From: Brevibacterium permense
GTDB lineage: Bacteria; Actinomycetota; Actinomycetes; Actinomycetales; Brevibacteriaceae
Assembly (NCBI RefSeq): GCF_025506275.1
Contig: NZ_QYCP01000073.1
Span: forward strand, 1 to 62,278
DNA: 62,278 bases
Reading direction: 5' to 3'
Part shown: positions 1 to 9,767 of the stretch, one piece after another
Layout: each line of letters opens with the position of its first letter
How positions within the stretch are numbered: position 1 is the first letter of the stretch
Position numbers and translations under genes: made by a program
The notes under the pieces: generated by a model
The model's database searches: none
The model's input: only the letters and a program-made list of their open reading frames with translations
Told to the model about the DNA's origin: nothing

Positions 1-27
1 GGGGGTGGCTGTGGTTTCGGCAGTCAT
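1..27 (-). CDS. 5' end of an unidentified gene, cut by the window edge
   Basis: Only the first nine codons are present (M-T-A-E-T-T-A-T-P). The start is supported by AAGGAGAC placed 4 nt upstream of the ATG. The gene diverges from the LysR gene at 150, so it is a likely target of that regulator. Its N-terminus resembles that of the aldehyde dehydrogenase at 1098-2528 (M-T-A-E-A-T-A-P), but nine residues cannot identify a product. Confidence 0.55.
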
Positions 28-149
28 GGGCGTCTCCTTGGGCAATGAGTTCGTCTTCAACAGTGCCATCGGAATTACTCAGAGTCCAAGAGGTAATATC
101 AAGGTGATTAAGTGAAAATTTTTATCAATCCTGGCAATGGGGACATGAC

Positions 150-1046
150 ATGGAGTTCAGGCAGGTCACAGCGTTCCTCGCCGTCGCCGAGGAGCTGCAT
201 TTCGGGCGGGCCGCGGAACGTCTGCACATCGCGCAGCCCGCGCTCAGCCAGATGATCCGCGCGCTCGAACGCGACCTCGACGTCGATCTGTTCGAGCGGA
301 CGACACGGCGGGTCCGACTGACGCCGGCGGGTGAGGCGCTGCTCGAACCCGCTGCCGCGATCGGGACTCAGATGGACGGTGCCCGGCGCATTGCTCAGGC
401 CGCTCAACAGGGTCTGGCGGGGCGGGTACGCATCGGATTCGGCGGCACGAGCGGCTACTCTATCCTCTCCAGGCTGGCCCGCGAGGTCGGTGAGCGGCAC
501 CCGGGCATCAACCTCGACCTGCAGCCGCAGATGTACTGCGGGGAGGCTGCGATCGCGCTGCGCGACGGGGAGACGGATCTCGCGATCATCAGCCCGCCGG
601 TGCCGGCCGGTGTCGAGGTCCACGTCATCCGGCAGGAGAGCGTCATGATCGCCATGCCCTCGGGGCATGAGCTGGCCGAGCGTGAGTCGGTGAACATGGG
701 CGAACTCGCCGGTCAGCCGTTCATCTCCTATGCCCCATCGCACGGGTCGCAGGTCAGAGAGGTGATGATGCGGCTGGCCGATGACGCCGGTTTCCTGCCG
801 CAGGTCGTCCAGGAGGCACCCGATCCCTACAGTCTTCTGGCGCTCGTCGGCGCGCAGGTCGGCATGGCTGTCGTCGTCGAGTCCTCGGATCACATCCGCA
901 TCGACGGAGTGCGCTATGTCCGCCTCGCCGAGGGCGGGGATTCGTTTACGCTCGCCCTCGGCTGGCGCCGGAACAACCCGTCCGAAGCACTGGCCCAGGT
1001 ACTCGACATCGTCCGCACCCTCTTCCCCTCCCCTATTACTACCTGA
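150..1046 (+). CDS. LysR-family transcriptional regulator
   Basis: 298 aa, normal length for LysR proteins. An N-terminal winged helix-turn-helix (residues 1-60, with FGRAAERLHIAQPALSQMIR) is followed by a periplasmic-binding-like effector domain. The start resembles the CatR/BenM group and the LysR at 11925. No clear Shine-Dalgarno is seen before ATG 150. It diverges from the partial gene at 1-27 and converges on the aldehyde dehydrogenase. Its TGA stop lies inside the palindromic repeat at 1035-1098, so the last residues (P-I-T-T) are encoded by the repeat. Confidence 0.93.
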   Translation: MEFRQVTAFLAVAEELHFGRAAERLHIAQPALSQMIRALERDLDVDLFERTTRRVRLTPAGEALLEPAAAIGTQMDGARRIAQAAQQGLAGRVRIGFGGTSGYSILSRLAREVGERHPGINLDLQPQMYCGEAAIALRDGETDLAIISPPVPAGVEVHVIRQESVMIAMPSGHELAERESVNMGELAGQPFISYAPSHGSQVREVMMRLADDAGFLPQVVQEAPDPYSLLALVGAQVGMAVVVESSDHIRIDGVRYVRLAEGGDSFTLALGWRRNNPSEALAQVLDIVRTLFPSPITT

Positions 1047-1098
1047 CGGGGGCCCAGCAACCTGGCGCCAGGTTGCTGGGCCGCCTTCAGGTAGTAAT
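1035..1098. repeat. Palindromic repeat copy 1 (R1)
   Basis: 64 bp, centred on GGC|GCC at 1066/1067. The inner arms read CAACCTGGCGCCAGGTTG and the outer ends ATTACTACC...GGTAGTAAT; only a few positions are unpaired. It lies between the convergent LysR and aldehyde dehydrogenase genes and contains the LysR stop; its right edge forms the TAA stop of the dehydrogenase. It could act as a bidirectional terminator, although no U-tract follows. Confidence 0.93.
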
Positions 1099-2528
1099 TA
1101 CCAGGAGATGACTTGGGGGACGCTCACGTGCTTGAGGCCCTCGAGACCGAATTCGAGACCGAAACCGGACTTCTTCACCCCACCGAATGGCACGCGGGGG
1201 TCGACGGCGCCGTGTTTGTTGATCCACGTGGTTCCCGCCTCGAGACGGGCCGCGACCTGTCGGCAGGCGTCGAGGTCGGTGCCCCACACCGAAGATCCGA
1301 GGCCGACTTCGAGCTCGTTGGCCCATTCGATGGCCTGGTCGAGGTCGGTGTACTTGATGATCGGCAGCACGGGCCCGAACTGCTCCTCGGCCACGAGCGG
1401 GTTGTTGTTGTCGATGTCAGCGACGAGGGTCGTCGGGTAGAAGTAGCCGGGCTGATCGGCGACGGGGTCACCGCCCATGAGCACCCGCGCTCCCCCGTCC
1501 TTAGCTGCGTCGACGAGACGCGCGACGATGTCATACTGCTGCTTGTTCTGCAACGGCCCCAGCACGTTCTCCTCTTCCAGCCCCACACCCATCGGGGACT
1601 GTCCGGCCACCTCGACGAGGGCCTGGCACACCTGGTCGTAGAGCGATTCGGGGACGTAGAGCCGCTTCATCGCAGCGCAGGTCTGCCCGGTATTGATGAA
1701 CGCGCCCCAGAACAGATCTCCCGCGATTTGGGCCGGATCGGCGTCTTCGAGGACGATGCCTGCATCGTTGCCGCCGAGCTCAAGGGTGATGCGGGCGAGG
1801 TTGTCCGCGGCCGTGCGCATGATCGCCTGCCCGGTCGTCGTCGATCCGGTGAACATGATCTTGTCGACATCTGCGTGGCTGGTCAGTGCCGCGCCCACAG
1901 AACCATCACCGGGTACGACGGAGAGCACATCGGCCGGCAGCACCTGGTTGACCACAGCCACGAGCGCCTGCACGGACAGCGGTGTGTACTCCGAGGGTTT
2001 GAGGACGACGGTGTTGCCCATCTTCAGCGAGGGGGCGAACTGCCAGACGGAGATCATCATCGGCCAGTTCCAGGGACCGACCGCACCGACGACGCCGACG
2101 GGCTTGTAATGGAGTTCAGCATGGGTTTCGCCGTCGTCGACGAGGGACTCGGGTTCGAGTTCGAAGGACGCGTTCGCACGCAGCCAGGCCGCGCAGGCAC
2201 CGACTTCGAAGCGGGCGTTGGGGCCGTTGAGGGGTTTGCCCTGTTCGCGTGAGAGCAGCTCGGCCAGCGCCTCGGCGGAGGCTTCGATGGCGTCGGCGGC
2301 TTTGCCCAGCAGTTCGCTGCGCTCCTGAGAGCTGCGCGCTGCCCATGCAGGCTGAGCCCGGCGCGCGGCTGTCACCGCAGCGTCGATCTCTGCCGGTGTC
2401 CCTTCGTGAGTTCGGCCGACGACTTCACCGGTGGCGGGGTCGTGGATCTCACGTCCGGAGGGGTCGACGATGGCGGCGAGAATTCCAGCGGTGGTGGTCA
2501 TTTCGGGGGCGGTTGCCTCGGCGGTCAT
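1098..2528 (-). CDS. NAD(P)-dependent aldehyde dehydrogenase
   Basis: 476 aa, standard ALDH size. Oxidises an aldehyde to the acid. Visible motifs: PWNWPMM (substrate channel), FTGSTTTGQA (Rossmann loop), LELGGND containing the general-base Glu, and INTGQTCAAMKR with the catalytic Cys. The start at 2528 is preferred because AAAGGAG sits 5 nt upstream; an upstream in-frame ATG at 2579 has a much weaker site. It is followed on the same strand by the APC permease and AraC genes. With the amine oxidase at 6137, the likely substrate is the aldehyde made from an imported amine (inference). The stop codon is formed by the end of repeat R1. Confidence 0.93.
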   Translation of the reverse strand: MTAEATAPEMTTTAGILAAIVDPSGREIHDPATGEVVGRTHEGTPAEIDAAVTAARRAQPAWAARSSQERSELLGKAADAIEASAEALAELLSREQGKPLNGPNARFEVGACAAWLRANASFELEPESLVDDGETHAELHYKPVGVVGAVGPWNWPMMISVWQFAPSLKMGNTVVLKPSEYTPLSVQALVAVVNQVLPADVLSVVPGDGSVGAALTSHADVDKIMFTGSTTTGQAIMRTAADNLARITLELGGNDAGIVLEDADPAQIAGDLFWGAFINTGQTCAAMKRLYVPESLYDQVCQALVEVAGQSPMGVGLEEENVLGPLQNKQQYDIVARLVDAAKDGGARVLMGGDPVADQPGYFYPTTLVADIDNNNPLVAEEQFGPVLPIIKYTDLDQAIEWANELEVGLGSSVWGTDLDACRQVAARLEAGTTWINKHGAVDPRVPFGGVKKSGFGLEFGLEGLKHVSVPQVISW

Positions 2529-2625
2529 GGTGCTCCTTTGATCGGTGACCGGGTGGTCGACTGCGGTTGGTGTGGTCATCTTCTGGCGGTGTGTACGGCT
2601 ATTTCAGGCGGTCGGAACGCTTTCG

Positions 2626-4167
2626 TCATCCCAGGGAACCACCTGAACCGATTCCTGCATAGAGGTTCGGCGAGGACGAGCGGAGGACGATGGCCCAGAT
2701 CGTGCCGATGAGCCCGGGGACGAGAACGATTGTCGGCAGCAGCCAGGACAGGACCGTGGTGCCCTCTGTGCCGATGAGGACATTGAAGTTGATGACGATC
2801 ATGACGAAGAGGGTGAGGAGTCCGACGGCGGAGAGTCCGGGGGCGATGACTCGGGTCCACAGCGAATACTCCCCCGACTTCGTGCGCAGGAATCCGACAA
2901 CGGCGAGCGCAGTCAGCGCCATGAGCAGGACGAGCCCGAAGGCCCCCATGTTCGTCAGCCAGGTGAAGAGCGTGACGACGGGGAACAGCGGGTCATCGTT
3001 GCCGGAGCCGACCACGGCGAAGACGAGGATGATGACAAGCGCCAGCCCTGATTGAGTCAGCGACCCAGCAATCGGGGCACCCGTACGCTTCGAGGTTCTG
3101 GCCAGCGACGACGGCAGAACCCGATCACGACCGAGGGCGAAGACGTAGCGGGCGACGATGTTGTGGAAAGCCACGAGCGCGGCCAGCAGCGAAGTGAGGA
3201 ACAGCAGGTTGCCGAGGTCGACGAACCACACCGGGGCGTGCTCGCCGAGGAAGACGAACATGAGGTCGGGCCCGAATTCCTGGGACCGGCCGATGACCTT
3301 CGAGGCCCCTTCGCCGACCACCATCGCCCAGGCTGAGAACGCGTAGAACACCGCGATGATGCTCACGGCGATGACGGTGGCCCGACCTGCCGTGCGACGA
3401 GGGTCTTTGACCTCCTCGTTGTAGATGGCCCCGGATTCGAAACCCATGAAAGCCGCGATCGAGAATGCCAGGGCCGCGCCGACTCCGGGGGCGAAGAGCT
3501 GGTCGAACGCGAGCCCGTCGCCGGTGATGCCTTCGGGGCTGTGCGCGAGTCCGATGATGTCGAAGACGAAGACGACGAGGAACTCCGCGCCGACGATGAT
3601 GCCGAGTACCTTCGCGGAGAAGTCGACGCGCAGCACTCCCATGATGCCGACGATGACCCACGCGATCAGCGCACAGATCCACCAGGGCCAGGAGATGCCG
3701 AAGAGGGTGTCGAGGAAGGAGGAGAAGACGAAGCCGAACATTCCGGCGATGCCGATCTGCATGGCGTTGTAGGCGACGAGCGCGGTCATCGCCGCCCCCA
3801 CCCCGGCGGGCTTGCCCATCCCCTTCGAGATGTAGGCGAAGAAGGCTCCCGCGTTGTGGACGTGGCGGCTCATCGCCGCATAGCCGATGGCGAAGAGGAT
3901 GAGAACGATCCCAAGGACGACGAACGACAGGGGAATCCCGACCAGGCCGGTGACGGCGAAGTTGCTGGGAACTCCGCCGGCGACGACGGTCAACGGCGCC
4001 GAGGCGGCGATGATCATGAAGACGAGCGCGGGGATTCCGATGCGGCGGGCATCGAGTGCAGCCGTGGCCGCCGGTGCGTGCCCGCCGTCCGTGGAGGACC
4101 GATCGGCGGCATTGCCGCTCGGGGAACCCGGGCCGCCTTTGGCCGGGTCCGAGCTGAGAGTGCTCAT
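2626..4167 (-). CDS. APC-family amino acid/amine permease
   Basis: About 513 aa with roughly 12 hydrophobic segments starting near residue 45, typical of the amino acid-polyamine-organocation superfamily. The hydrophilic Ser/Gly/Pro-rich N-terminus is cytoplasmic. The ATG at 4167 follows AGGTGG by 5 nt; a GTG three codons earlier is less likely. It sits between the aldehyde dehydrogenase and an AraC regulator on the same strand and close to a copper amine oxidase, which makes it a candidate importer of the amine oxidised by that cluster. Substrate cannot be read from sequence. Confidence 0.92.
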   Translation of the reverse strand: MSTLSSDPAKGGPGSPSGNAADRSSTDGGHAPAATAALDARRIGIPALVFMIIAASAPLTVVAGGVPSNFAVTGLVGIPLSFVVLGIVLILFAIGYAAMSRHVHNAGAFFAYISKGMGKPAGVGAAMTALVAYNAMQIGIAGMFGFVFSSFLDTLFGISWPWWICALIAWVIVGIMGVLRVDFSAKVLGIIVGAEFLVVFVFDIIGLAHSPEGITGDGLAFDQLFAPGVGAALAFSIAAFMGFESGAIYNEEVKDPRRTAGRATVIAVSIIAVFYAFSAWAMVVGEGASKVIGRSQEFGPDLMFVFLGEHAPVWFVDLGNLLFLTSLLAALVAFHNIVARYVFALGRDRVLPSSLARTSKRTGAPIAGSLTQSGLALVIILVFAVVGSGNDDPLFPVVTLFTWLTNMGAFGLVLLMALTALAVVGFLRTKSGEYSLWTRVIAPGLSAVGLLTLFVMIVINFNVLIGTEGTTVLSWLLPTIVLVPGLIGTIWAIVLRSSSPNLYAGIGSGGSLG

Positions 4168-4290
4168 GTGGTCCACCTAACAGTCAAATGTGATTACTGC
4201 CAGTGTGGGCGCCGCCTGCTCACCGCGTCTTGGCTTTGCAGGCAGAGTTCTTGACGATTCGCGCATCCGCAGGCAGGCGCGCTTCGGTTT

Positions 4291-4310
4291 AACCGGTGCG
4301 AAGACCGGTT
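4291..4310 (-). terminator. Short hairpin at the end of the AraC gene
   Basis: Seven-base-pair inverted repeat AACCGGT / ACCGGTT (4291-4297 and 4304-4310) with a 6-nt loop. It touches the stop codon of the AraC gene and is followed, reading leftwards, by AAA. Probable weak terminator separating the regulator from the permease. Confidence 0.5.
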
Positions 4311-5272
4311 CAGTCGGCGTGGGTGCTGCGGCGGTACCCGGCGGGCGGCTGGCCGACCGCGCTGCGGAACAGCCGGGAGAAGTGCGCCGGATCGCTCAGT
4401 CCCCAGCGGGCGCCGATGGCGGCTACCGGGATCTGTCGCTGTCCGGGGTCGGCGAGGTCGAGTCGACACTTCTCGATGCGGCGTCGCCGGATCTCTCCGG
4501 CAACGGTCTCCCCGGTGCCTTCGAAGATCTGGTGCAGGGTGCGCACCGAGATGAAGTGGGCGGCGGCGATGGTCGATGGGGTGAGCTGCGGGTCGGAGAG
4601 GTGGACATCGATGAAGTCGGTGATCTCAGCCCACAGTCGCTGCCGTTCGTCGATCTCGCCGCCCGCGGCAGAGAGCTCGTCTGCCATCACGGTGGTGAGC
4701 AGATCGACGACGTTGCCGGCCAGCCGCACACCGGTCGCCCGATTGAGGTTCGGCAGCATGGCCCCGGCCTGGGAGATGACCTGAGCGACGACCGCGCCGA
4801 GCTGGTGGTCGGCTCCGATCGGGGTGGCGGTGAGTTGGCCGACGGTTCCGGCAGGCAGGTTGACCCGTGACTGCGGGAACATCATGACGTAGGACGAGAA
4901 GTCCGAATCGAAGCTGAGCGTATACGGTCGGGACGTATCGTAGATGGCCAGCGATCCGGGCGCCAAAGCCATCTCACGTCCATCCTGGATGAGCAGTCCG
5001 TGCCCGTCGAGCTGCAGCGAGACCTTGAAGTAGTTCGTTCCGGCCGCGCAGCCGTGCGCCTCCGACCGGGCTCGGGCGATCAGCTCGGGAGTGCGCAGGA
5101 CGGCATGGGGATTGGCTTTGATCTGCGACATCACCACGGAGTCGTAGTCGCGCGCGCTGATGCGACCTTGGAATCCGCCTCGGCGCTGGGGTTCCGTATC
5201 GAGTGGGACGAACGAGTCCGAGACCAGGCCCTGCCAGCCGTCGAAGTCGTTCGCGGTGTCTTCAAGCAACAT
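4310..5272 (-). CDS. AraC-family regulator, FeaR-like
   Basis: 320 aa. The N-terminal half looks like an AraC-binding-2 effector domain. The C-terminal 100 residues carry two helix-turn-helix motifs (TIAAAHFISVRTLHQIFEG and IGARWGLSDPAHFSRLFR). AAGGACG lies 5 nt before ATG 5272. The size and domain order match FeaR, the E. coli activator of tyramine oxidase and phenylacetaldehyde dehydrogenase. Adjacent permease, aldehyde dehydrogenase and copper amine oxidase genes fit that role. The 168 bp between this gene and the TetR gene hold no recognisable feature. Confidence 0.9.
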   Translation of the reverse strand: MLLEDTANDFDGWQGLVSDSFVPLDTEPQRRGGFQGRISARDYDSVVMSQIKANPHAVLRTPELIARARSEAHGCAAGTNYFKVSLQLDGHGLLIQDGREMALAPGSLAIYDTSRPYTLSFDSDFSSYVMMFPQSRVNLPAGTVGQLTATPIGADHQLGAVVAQVISQAGAMLPNLNRATGVRLAGNVVDLLTTVMADELSAAGGEIDERQRLWAEITDFIDVHLSDPQLTPSTIAAAHFISVRTLHQIFEGTGETVAGEIRRRRIEKCRLDLADPGQRQIPVAAIGARWGLSDPAHFSRLFRSAVGQPPAGYRRSTHAD

Positions 5273-5441
5273 CGTCGTCCTTAGATCACTCGGCCCCGAC
5301 CGCTTCGCCGAAGGCCCGTTGTCCGGTCACTCTATCCCCAACCGTCGCGCCAGTCACGACCCCGAGCAAGATTACCGACCATTTGGTCACCCAGCTCCGG
5401 CAAGGCTCCCTCTGCCCACGGTTCGCCCCGGCTCCACCGGA

Positions 5442-6038
5442 TCAGTTCGACCGGACGAGTCGGGCGATGACGTAGTCGAGCTGGGCCCGAAAGCCGGCGA
5501 AATCGAATCCGCGCCCGCCGATGATCGCCGTGGTCTGCGCTCCGAGCAGATATGTCAGGAGCACTTCGGCCTCGGATTCGATATCGACCTCGGCACGCAG
5601 ACGACCGTCGGCGTCGGCCTCGCCGAGCCAGGAGACTATCCATGCTCGCCAGAGCTCCATGGTCTCTGCGGTCGCGCGGGCGTGTTCGGGGTTCTGGGCC
5701 ACTTCGGCGAGATAGGACAGGACGACGCGGGCTTCGTCATGCAGCGCGGGGGTCACCGGGAGCACCTCGTGCGCGAAAGCGCGCAGAGCGTCGAGCCCAC
5801 GCAGGCCCGTCGTCGATGTCGCGACCCGAGCGTTCGTGGCCTCGAAGACGTACAGGTAGGTGGCCGCCAGCAAGTCCGCCTTCGAACCGAAATACGTTTT
5901 GACGACCCCGTTGGCGAACCCGGCCTCGGTCGCGATATCGCGCATCGTTGCCCCGCCGAGGCCCTGCCGGACGATCAGGCGCAGCGTCGCCTGCACGAGG
6001 TCCAGTCGTCGCTGGTCGTAGTCGACGATCTTGGGCAT
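5442..6038 (-). CDS. TetR-family repressor
   Basis: 198 aa. N-terminal helix-turn-helix (residues 12-55, [30 protein letters not shown]), then an all-helical ligand domain of usual TetR size. GGAGGAG precedes ATG 6038. It is transcribed divergently from the copper amine oxidase. The intergenic region has a palindrome overlapping the oxidase promoter, so it most likely represses the oxidase-amidohydrolase operon and itself (inference from arrangement). Confidence 0.92.
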   Translation of the reverse strand: MPKIVDYDQRRLDLVQATLRLIVRQGLGGATMRDIATEAGFANGVVKTYFGSKADLLAATYLYVFEATNARVATSTTGLRGLDALRAFAHEVLPVTPALHDEARVVLSYLAEVAQNPEHARATAETMELWRAWIVSWLGEADADGRLRAEVDIESEAEVLLTYLLGAQTTAIIGGRGFDFAGFRAQLDYVIARLVRSN

Positions 6039-6067
6039 GGCTCCTCCACAGCGGTGCAGATCGGGTC

Positions 6068-6095
6068 TTGACTTTATTTCCTACAAGTGTAGCGT
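6068..6095 (+). promoter_or_regulatory. Promoter of the amine oxidase operon with a palindromic operator
   Basis: TTGACT at 6068-6073 and TAGCGT at 6090-6095 are separated by 16 bp. The perfect inverted repeat CTACA-AG-TGTAG (6081-6092) overlaps the spacer and the first bases of the -10. This is a suitable place for TetR binding to block RNA polymerase. A second TAGCGT follows at 6097-6102. Confidence 0.5.
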
Positions 6096-6136
6096 TTAGC
6101 GTGACTCAGCACACACCCAGATTGCAAAGGTGCACA

Positions 6137-8074
6137 ATGTCCTGCCATTCCTCCGTTCCCGTCGCCGAGGCGACCACCGCCACCCCCTTCACCCTGCCGA
6201 CCGAGGCCGAGATCTCGACCGTCACCGCGGTGCTGCGCGTGGCCGGGCATTTCCCCGATACCGCGCGCATGGCCTACGTCGGCCTGCTCGATCCCGTGCG
6301 CGGCACGAAGCGGACCGCCGCCGAGGCGGATCGTCGTTTCCGTGCCTTCATCCTCGACAAATCCGCCGGCACTGCCCGCGATATCGTCGTTTCGGCCACC
6401 CGCGAGTCGGTCGATTCGGTCACCGAGGTGGACTCCACCCAAGAGGGCGAGTTCCCCGTCATGGAAGAGGAGTTCGAGGTCGTCGAAGAGGTCCTCGCCG
6501 CCGATCCGACGTGGCTGGCGAGCCTGGAGAAGCGCGGGCTGTCCGTCGCAGAGGTCCGGGTGGCGCCGTTGTCGGCCGGGGTCTTCGAATACCCGGAGGA
6601 GAAGGGACGGAGGATCCTGCGCGGACTGGCGTTCCACCAGCAACATGAGTCGGACTCGGCGTGGGCGCACCCGATCGACGGACTCGTCGCCTATGTCGAC
6701 GTCACGAACAGAACCGTTGACCAGGTCCTCGACCTCGAGAACGTTCCGGTGCCGGCCGAGCACGGGAACTACACGGATCCGGACCTGACCGGACCCGTGC
6801 GAACCACGCAGAAGCCGATCTCGATCACGCAGCCGGAGGGGCCGAGCTTCACGGTCACCGAGGGCAACCACATCGAGTGGGAGAAGTGGTCGTTCGATGT
6901 CGGCTTCGATATGCGTGAGGGCCTCGTCCTGCACAACATCGCCTTCGACGACGGTGAGCGCCGTCGCACGATCCTCGATCGGGCGGCCATCGCCGAGATG
7001 GTCGTTCCCTATGGTGACCCCTCACCGGTGCGGTCGTGGCAGAACTATTTCGACACCGGCGAATACCTCGTCGGGCAATGGGCGAATTCGCTCGAGCTCG
7101 GGTGTGACTGCCTCGGCGATATCACCTATCTGTCGCCGTGGGTGGCGAACAACCTCGGCGAACCTCGGCAGATCAAGAACGGCATCTGCATGCACGAGGA
7201 GGACGCGTCGATCCTGGCCAAACATTCGGACCTGTGGTCGGGTGTCGCCTACACTCGGCGCAATCGTCGCTTCGTCGTCTCGTTCTTCACCACGGTCGGC
7301 AATTATGACTACGGGTTCTATTGGTACCTCTACCTCGACGGCACGATCGAGTTCGAGGCCAAGGCCACCGGTGTCGTCTTCACCTCGGCGCTGCCGAGCG
7401 GGTCGACGGATTTCGCCTCGGAGATCGCGCCGGGACTCGGTGCCCCATTCCACCAGCATCTCTTCGGAGCCCGACTCGACTTCGCCCTCGACGGCGGCAA
7501 GTGCCGAGTCGAGGAGGAGGACGTGGTTCGCCTGCCGGTCTCGCAGGACAACCCGCGCGGCAATGCCTTCAGCCGGTCCCGGACCGTTCTGGCCACCGAA
7601 CTGGCTGCGCAGCGGGATGCGGATCAGTCGAAGGCGCGGACGTGGGTGGTGACGAACCCGGAGTCGACCAACCGCCTCGGCGAACCGGTCGGGTACAAAC
7701 TGCACCCGATGGGCCTGCCGACGCTGCTCGCAGCCGAGGACTCGTCGATTCATCGCCGTGCCACGTTCGCGTCGAAGTCCCTGTGGGTCTCGCAGTATCG
7801 GGAGGACGAGCGGTACCCGACCGGGGATTTCCCGAACCAGCATCCCGGTCACGCGGGGCTGCCAGCGTGGACGGCGGCCGATCGTAGCGTCGACGGGGAG
7901 GACATCGTAGTCTGGCACAGCTTCGGCCTCACCCACTTCCCGCGGGTAGAGGACTGGCCGATCATGCCCGTCGACACCGTCGGCTTCAAGCTGCGGCCCG
8001 AGGGATTCTTCGACCGCTCCCCCGTCCTCGACGTCCCCGCCCCGGAGTCCGGCTCCCCCTGCTGCGAGGAGTGA
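6137..8074 (+). CDS. Copper-containing primary-amine oxidase
   Basis: 645 aa, close to Arthrobacter globiformis AGAO. Converts R-CH2-NH2, O2 and water to aldehyde, NH3 and H2O2 using Cu(II) and topaquinone. All key residues are visible: the topaquinone-forming Tyr390 in VGNYDYGF, catalytic base Asp306 in [10 protein letters not shown], and copper ligands His439/His441 (FHQHLF) and His600 (LTHFPR). No signal peptide is seen, so it is probably cytoplasmic. AAAGG lies 6 nt before ATG 6137. Downstream ATGA overlap couples it to the amidohydrolase. The FeaR-like regulator and ALDH suggest an aromatic amine such as tyramine or phenylethylamine, but the substrate is not proven. Confidence 0.95.
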   Translation: MSCHSSVPVAEATTATPFTLPTEAEISTVTAVLRVAGHFPDTARMAYVGLLDPVRGTKRTAAEADRRFRAFILDKSAGTARDIVVSATRESVDSVTEVDSTQEGEFPVMEEEFEVVEEVLAADPTWLASLEKRGLSVAEVRVAPLSAGVFEYPEEKGRRILRGLAFHQQHESDSAWAHPIDGLVAYVDVTNRTVDQVLDLENVPVPAEHGNYTDPDLTGPVRTTQKPISITQPEGPSFTVTEGNHIEWEKWSFDVGFDMREGLVLHNIAFDDGERRRTILDRAAIAEMVVPYGDPSPVRSWQNYFDTGEYLVGQWANSLELGCDCLGDITYLSPWVANNLGEPRQIKNGICMHEEDASILAKHSDLWSGVAYTRRNRRFVVSFFTTVGNYDYGFYWYLYLDGTIEFEAKATGVVFTSALPSGSTDFASEIAPGLGAPFHQHLFGARLDFALDGGKCRVEEEDVVRLPVSQDNPRGNAFSRSRTVLATELAAQRDADQSKARTWVVTNPESTNRLGEPVGYKLHPMGLPTLLAAEDSSIHRRATFASKSLWVSQYREDERYPTGDFPNQHPGHAGLPAWTAADRSVDGEDIVVWHSFGLTHFPRVEDWPIMPVDTVGFKLRPEGFFDRSPVLDVPAPESGSPCCEE

Positions 8075-9747
8075 TGAGCACGATGCAGGAGTACATCGTC
8101 AACAACGGTCGAATCTTCACCGGCGACTCCGAGCGCCCGTTCGTCGACGCGTTCGCTGTCAGCAATGGGAGGATCGGCGCACTCGGTTCCCTCGACGAGG
8201 TTCAGGCCTCATTGCGGGGTGAACCCGAGATGATCGATCTTGCCGGCAGCTTCGCGATGCCGGGACTCGTCGACGTCCATGCCCACCTCGGGCTCGGCGG
8301 ACGACAGTTGGCCTTCGAACTGCCGGTCCTACCCCGCGACGATGTGGCTGAAATTGCGGTGAAGGTCCGGAACTGGAGTAAGAATCTGGCTCCCGGCAAG
8401 TGGGTCGTAGGCGGAATCGTCGGCTCGACAGTCATGGACGATCTCACCCACATTGATCTCGCGACGCTGGACGAAGCGGCAGACGGCCACCCAGTCCTGC
8501 TCCGTGACGACACGATGCACAACCGTTGGGTGAACTCTGCGGCTCTCGAGATCCTCAGCATCGATGAGACATCCCATGCCCCCGAGGGCGGATCCTATGT
8601 CAGGGATCGTGACGGCAGGCTCAACGGCGTGCTCACCGAGCTCGCGTGCGGTCCGGCGGAAGCAGCCGTCATGGACACCGTTGTCGACGTCGCGGATTTT
8701 CACGCGCAGGCCTTCACCACTGCGGTGAAGACACTGAATTCCTATGGGATCACTGCGGTACAGGAATCAGCGACGATGGACTACGCCCTGCGCACCCTCC
8801 ACGACATCGACGAGGCAGGGGAACTCACCGCGCATGTGGTCGCATCGATGCCCTCGCGGCCTTTCCTCGAGGAGGGGATTAACGGCGAAAAACTCTACGA
8901 TGTCAGAGAACAGAACCACTCCAACCACGTGCATCCGACCTTTGCGAAGTATATCCTCGACGGTGTGCCGATGACTCGGACAGCGGCCCTGATCCACCAA
9001 TACAGGTGCAATCACCCCGGCGACGATCCGAATTTCACAGGCAAACCGCTCTGGGACGCCGACGAGCTCACTTCCTCACTTCTCGCACTCGTTGATCGCG
9101 GACTCAATGCGAAACTCCATGCCACCGGCGATGGCGCAGTGCGGATGATCCTCGACGCAGTTGAAGAGGTACGCAAGCGGCGGGGATGGAAGGCAAGATT
9201 CCACATCGCTCACGTCGAGTTCGTCCATGACGATGACTTGAATCGATTCACCGAACTCGGCGTTGTCCCTGACGCATCACCGTACCTATGGTTCCCGTCA
9301 GTGATGCAGGAGTCTATGAAGAAGCAGGTACCAGCGGAGACGTTTGACCGTTCATGGCCGCTTCGGCGGCTGGTGGAGTCAGGAGCGACTGTCTCTGGTG
9401 GATCAGACTGGCCTTGCGCAGCACCGACGCCAGACCCTTGGACCGGCCTGGCCACCTTGGTCACTCGTGCAAACCCGGACCCGACTGTGACTGGCCAGCT
9501 CAACTCGGATGAGGCGCTCACGATCGATCAGGCCATTGCCGCATTTACTCGAAACCCGGCAGAGGCCATGAGCTTGGGAGACGAGACCGGAATGCTGCGA
9601 TCCGGGATGTCCGCAGATTTCATCGTCCTCGACCGCAACCTCTTCACAGTCGATCCTGCAACAATCCACGAAACGACAGTCTGCCGAACTTACTTCGAGG
9701 GCAGACTTGTCTACGAGGCGGACGGCTGGAGCCGGGAGAGACTCTGA
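8074..9747 (+). CDS. YtcJ-type amidohydrolase
   Basis: 557 aa, metal-dependent amidohydrolase superfamily (amidohydrolase_3). Metal ligands: HxH in VDVHAHLG, His in LHATGDGAV, His in FHIAHVEF, and Asp in GGSDWP. The start ATG overlaps the amine oxidase stop by one base (TGATG), with GAGGAG just upstream, so translation is coupled. A GTG three bases earlier is an alternative. This class hydrolyses N-acyl or cyclic amides, and the substrate is unknown. Coupling to an amine oxidase suggests it releases the free amine from an amide, or opens a cyclic product. The second half has lower GC than the oxidase. Confidence 0.9.
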   Translation: MSTMQEYIVNNGRIFTGDSERPFVDAFAVSNGRIGALGSLDEVQASLRGEPEMIDLAGSFAMPGLVDVHAHLGLGGRQLAFELPVLPRDDVAEIAVKVRNWSKNLAPGKWVVGGIVGSTVMDDLTHIDLATLDEAADGHPVLLRDDTMHNRWVNSAALEILSIDETSHAPEGGSYVRDRDGRLNGVLTELACGPAEAAVMDTVVDVADFHAQAFTTAVKTLNSYGITAVQESATMDYALRTLHDIDEAGELTAHVVASMPSRPFLEEGINGEKLYDVREQNHSNHVHPTFAKYILDGVPMTRTAALIHQYRCNHPGDDPNFTGKPLWDADELTSSLLALVDRGLNAKLHATGDGAVRMILDAVEEVRKRRGWKARFHIAHVEFVHDDDLNRFTELGVVPDASPYLWFPSVMQESMKKQVPAETFDRSWPLRRLVESGATVSGGSDWPCAAPTPDPWTGLATLVTRANPDPTVTGQLNSDEALTIDQAIAAFTRNPAEAMSLGDETGMLRSGMSADFIVLDRNLFTVDPATIHETTVCRTYFEGRLVYEADGWSRERL

Positions 9748-9767
9748 AACTAGAGGTCGGACGAGAT

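Noticed and set aside
1113..2252. Long plus-strand open frame opposite the aldehyde dehydrogenase
   Set aside because: High-GC antisense shadow: no ribosome site, no family resemblance, and the minus-strand gene has complete ALDH motifs.
5948..6136. 63-codon upstream extension of the amine oxidase
   Set aside because: It overlaps the divergent TetR gene and promoter. AAAGG before ATG 6137 and the length of AGAO-type enzymes support the shorter form.
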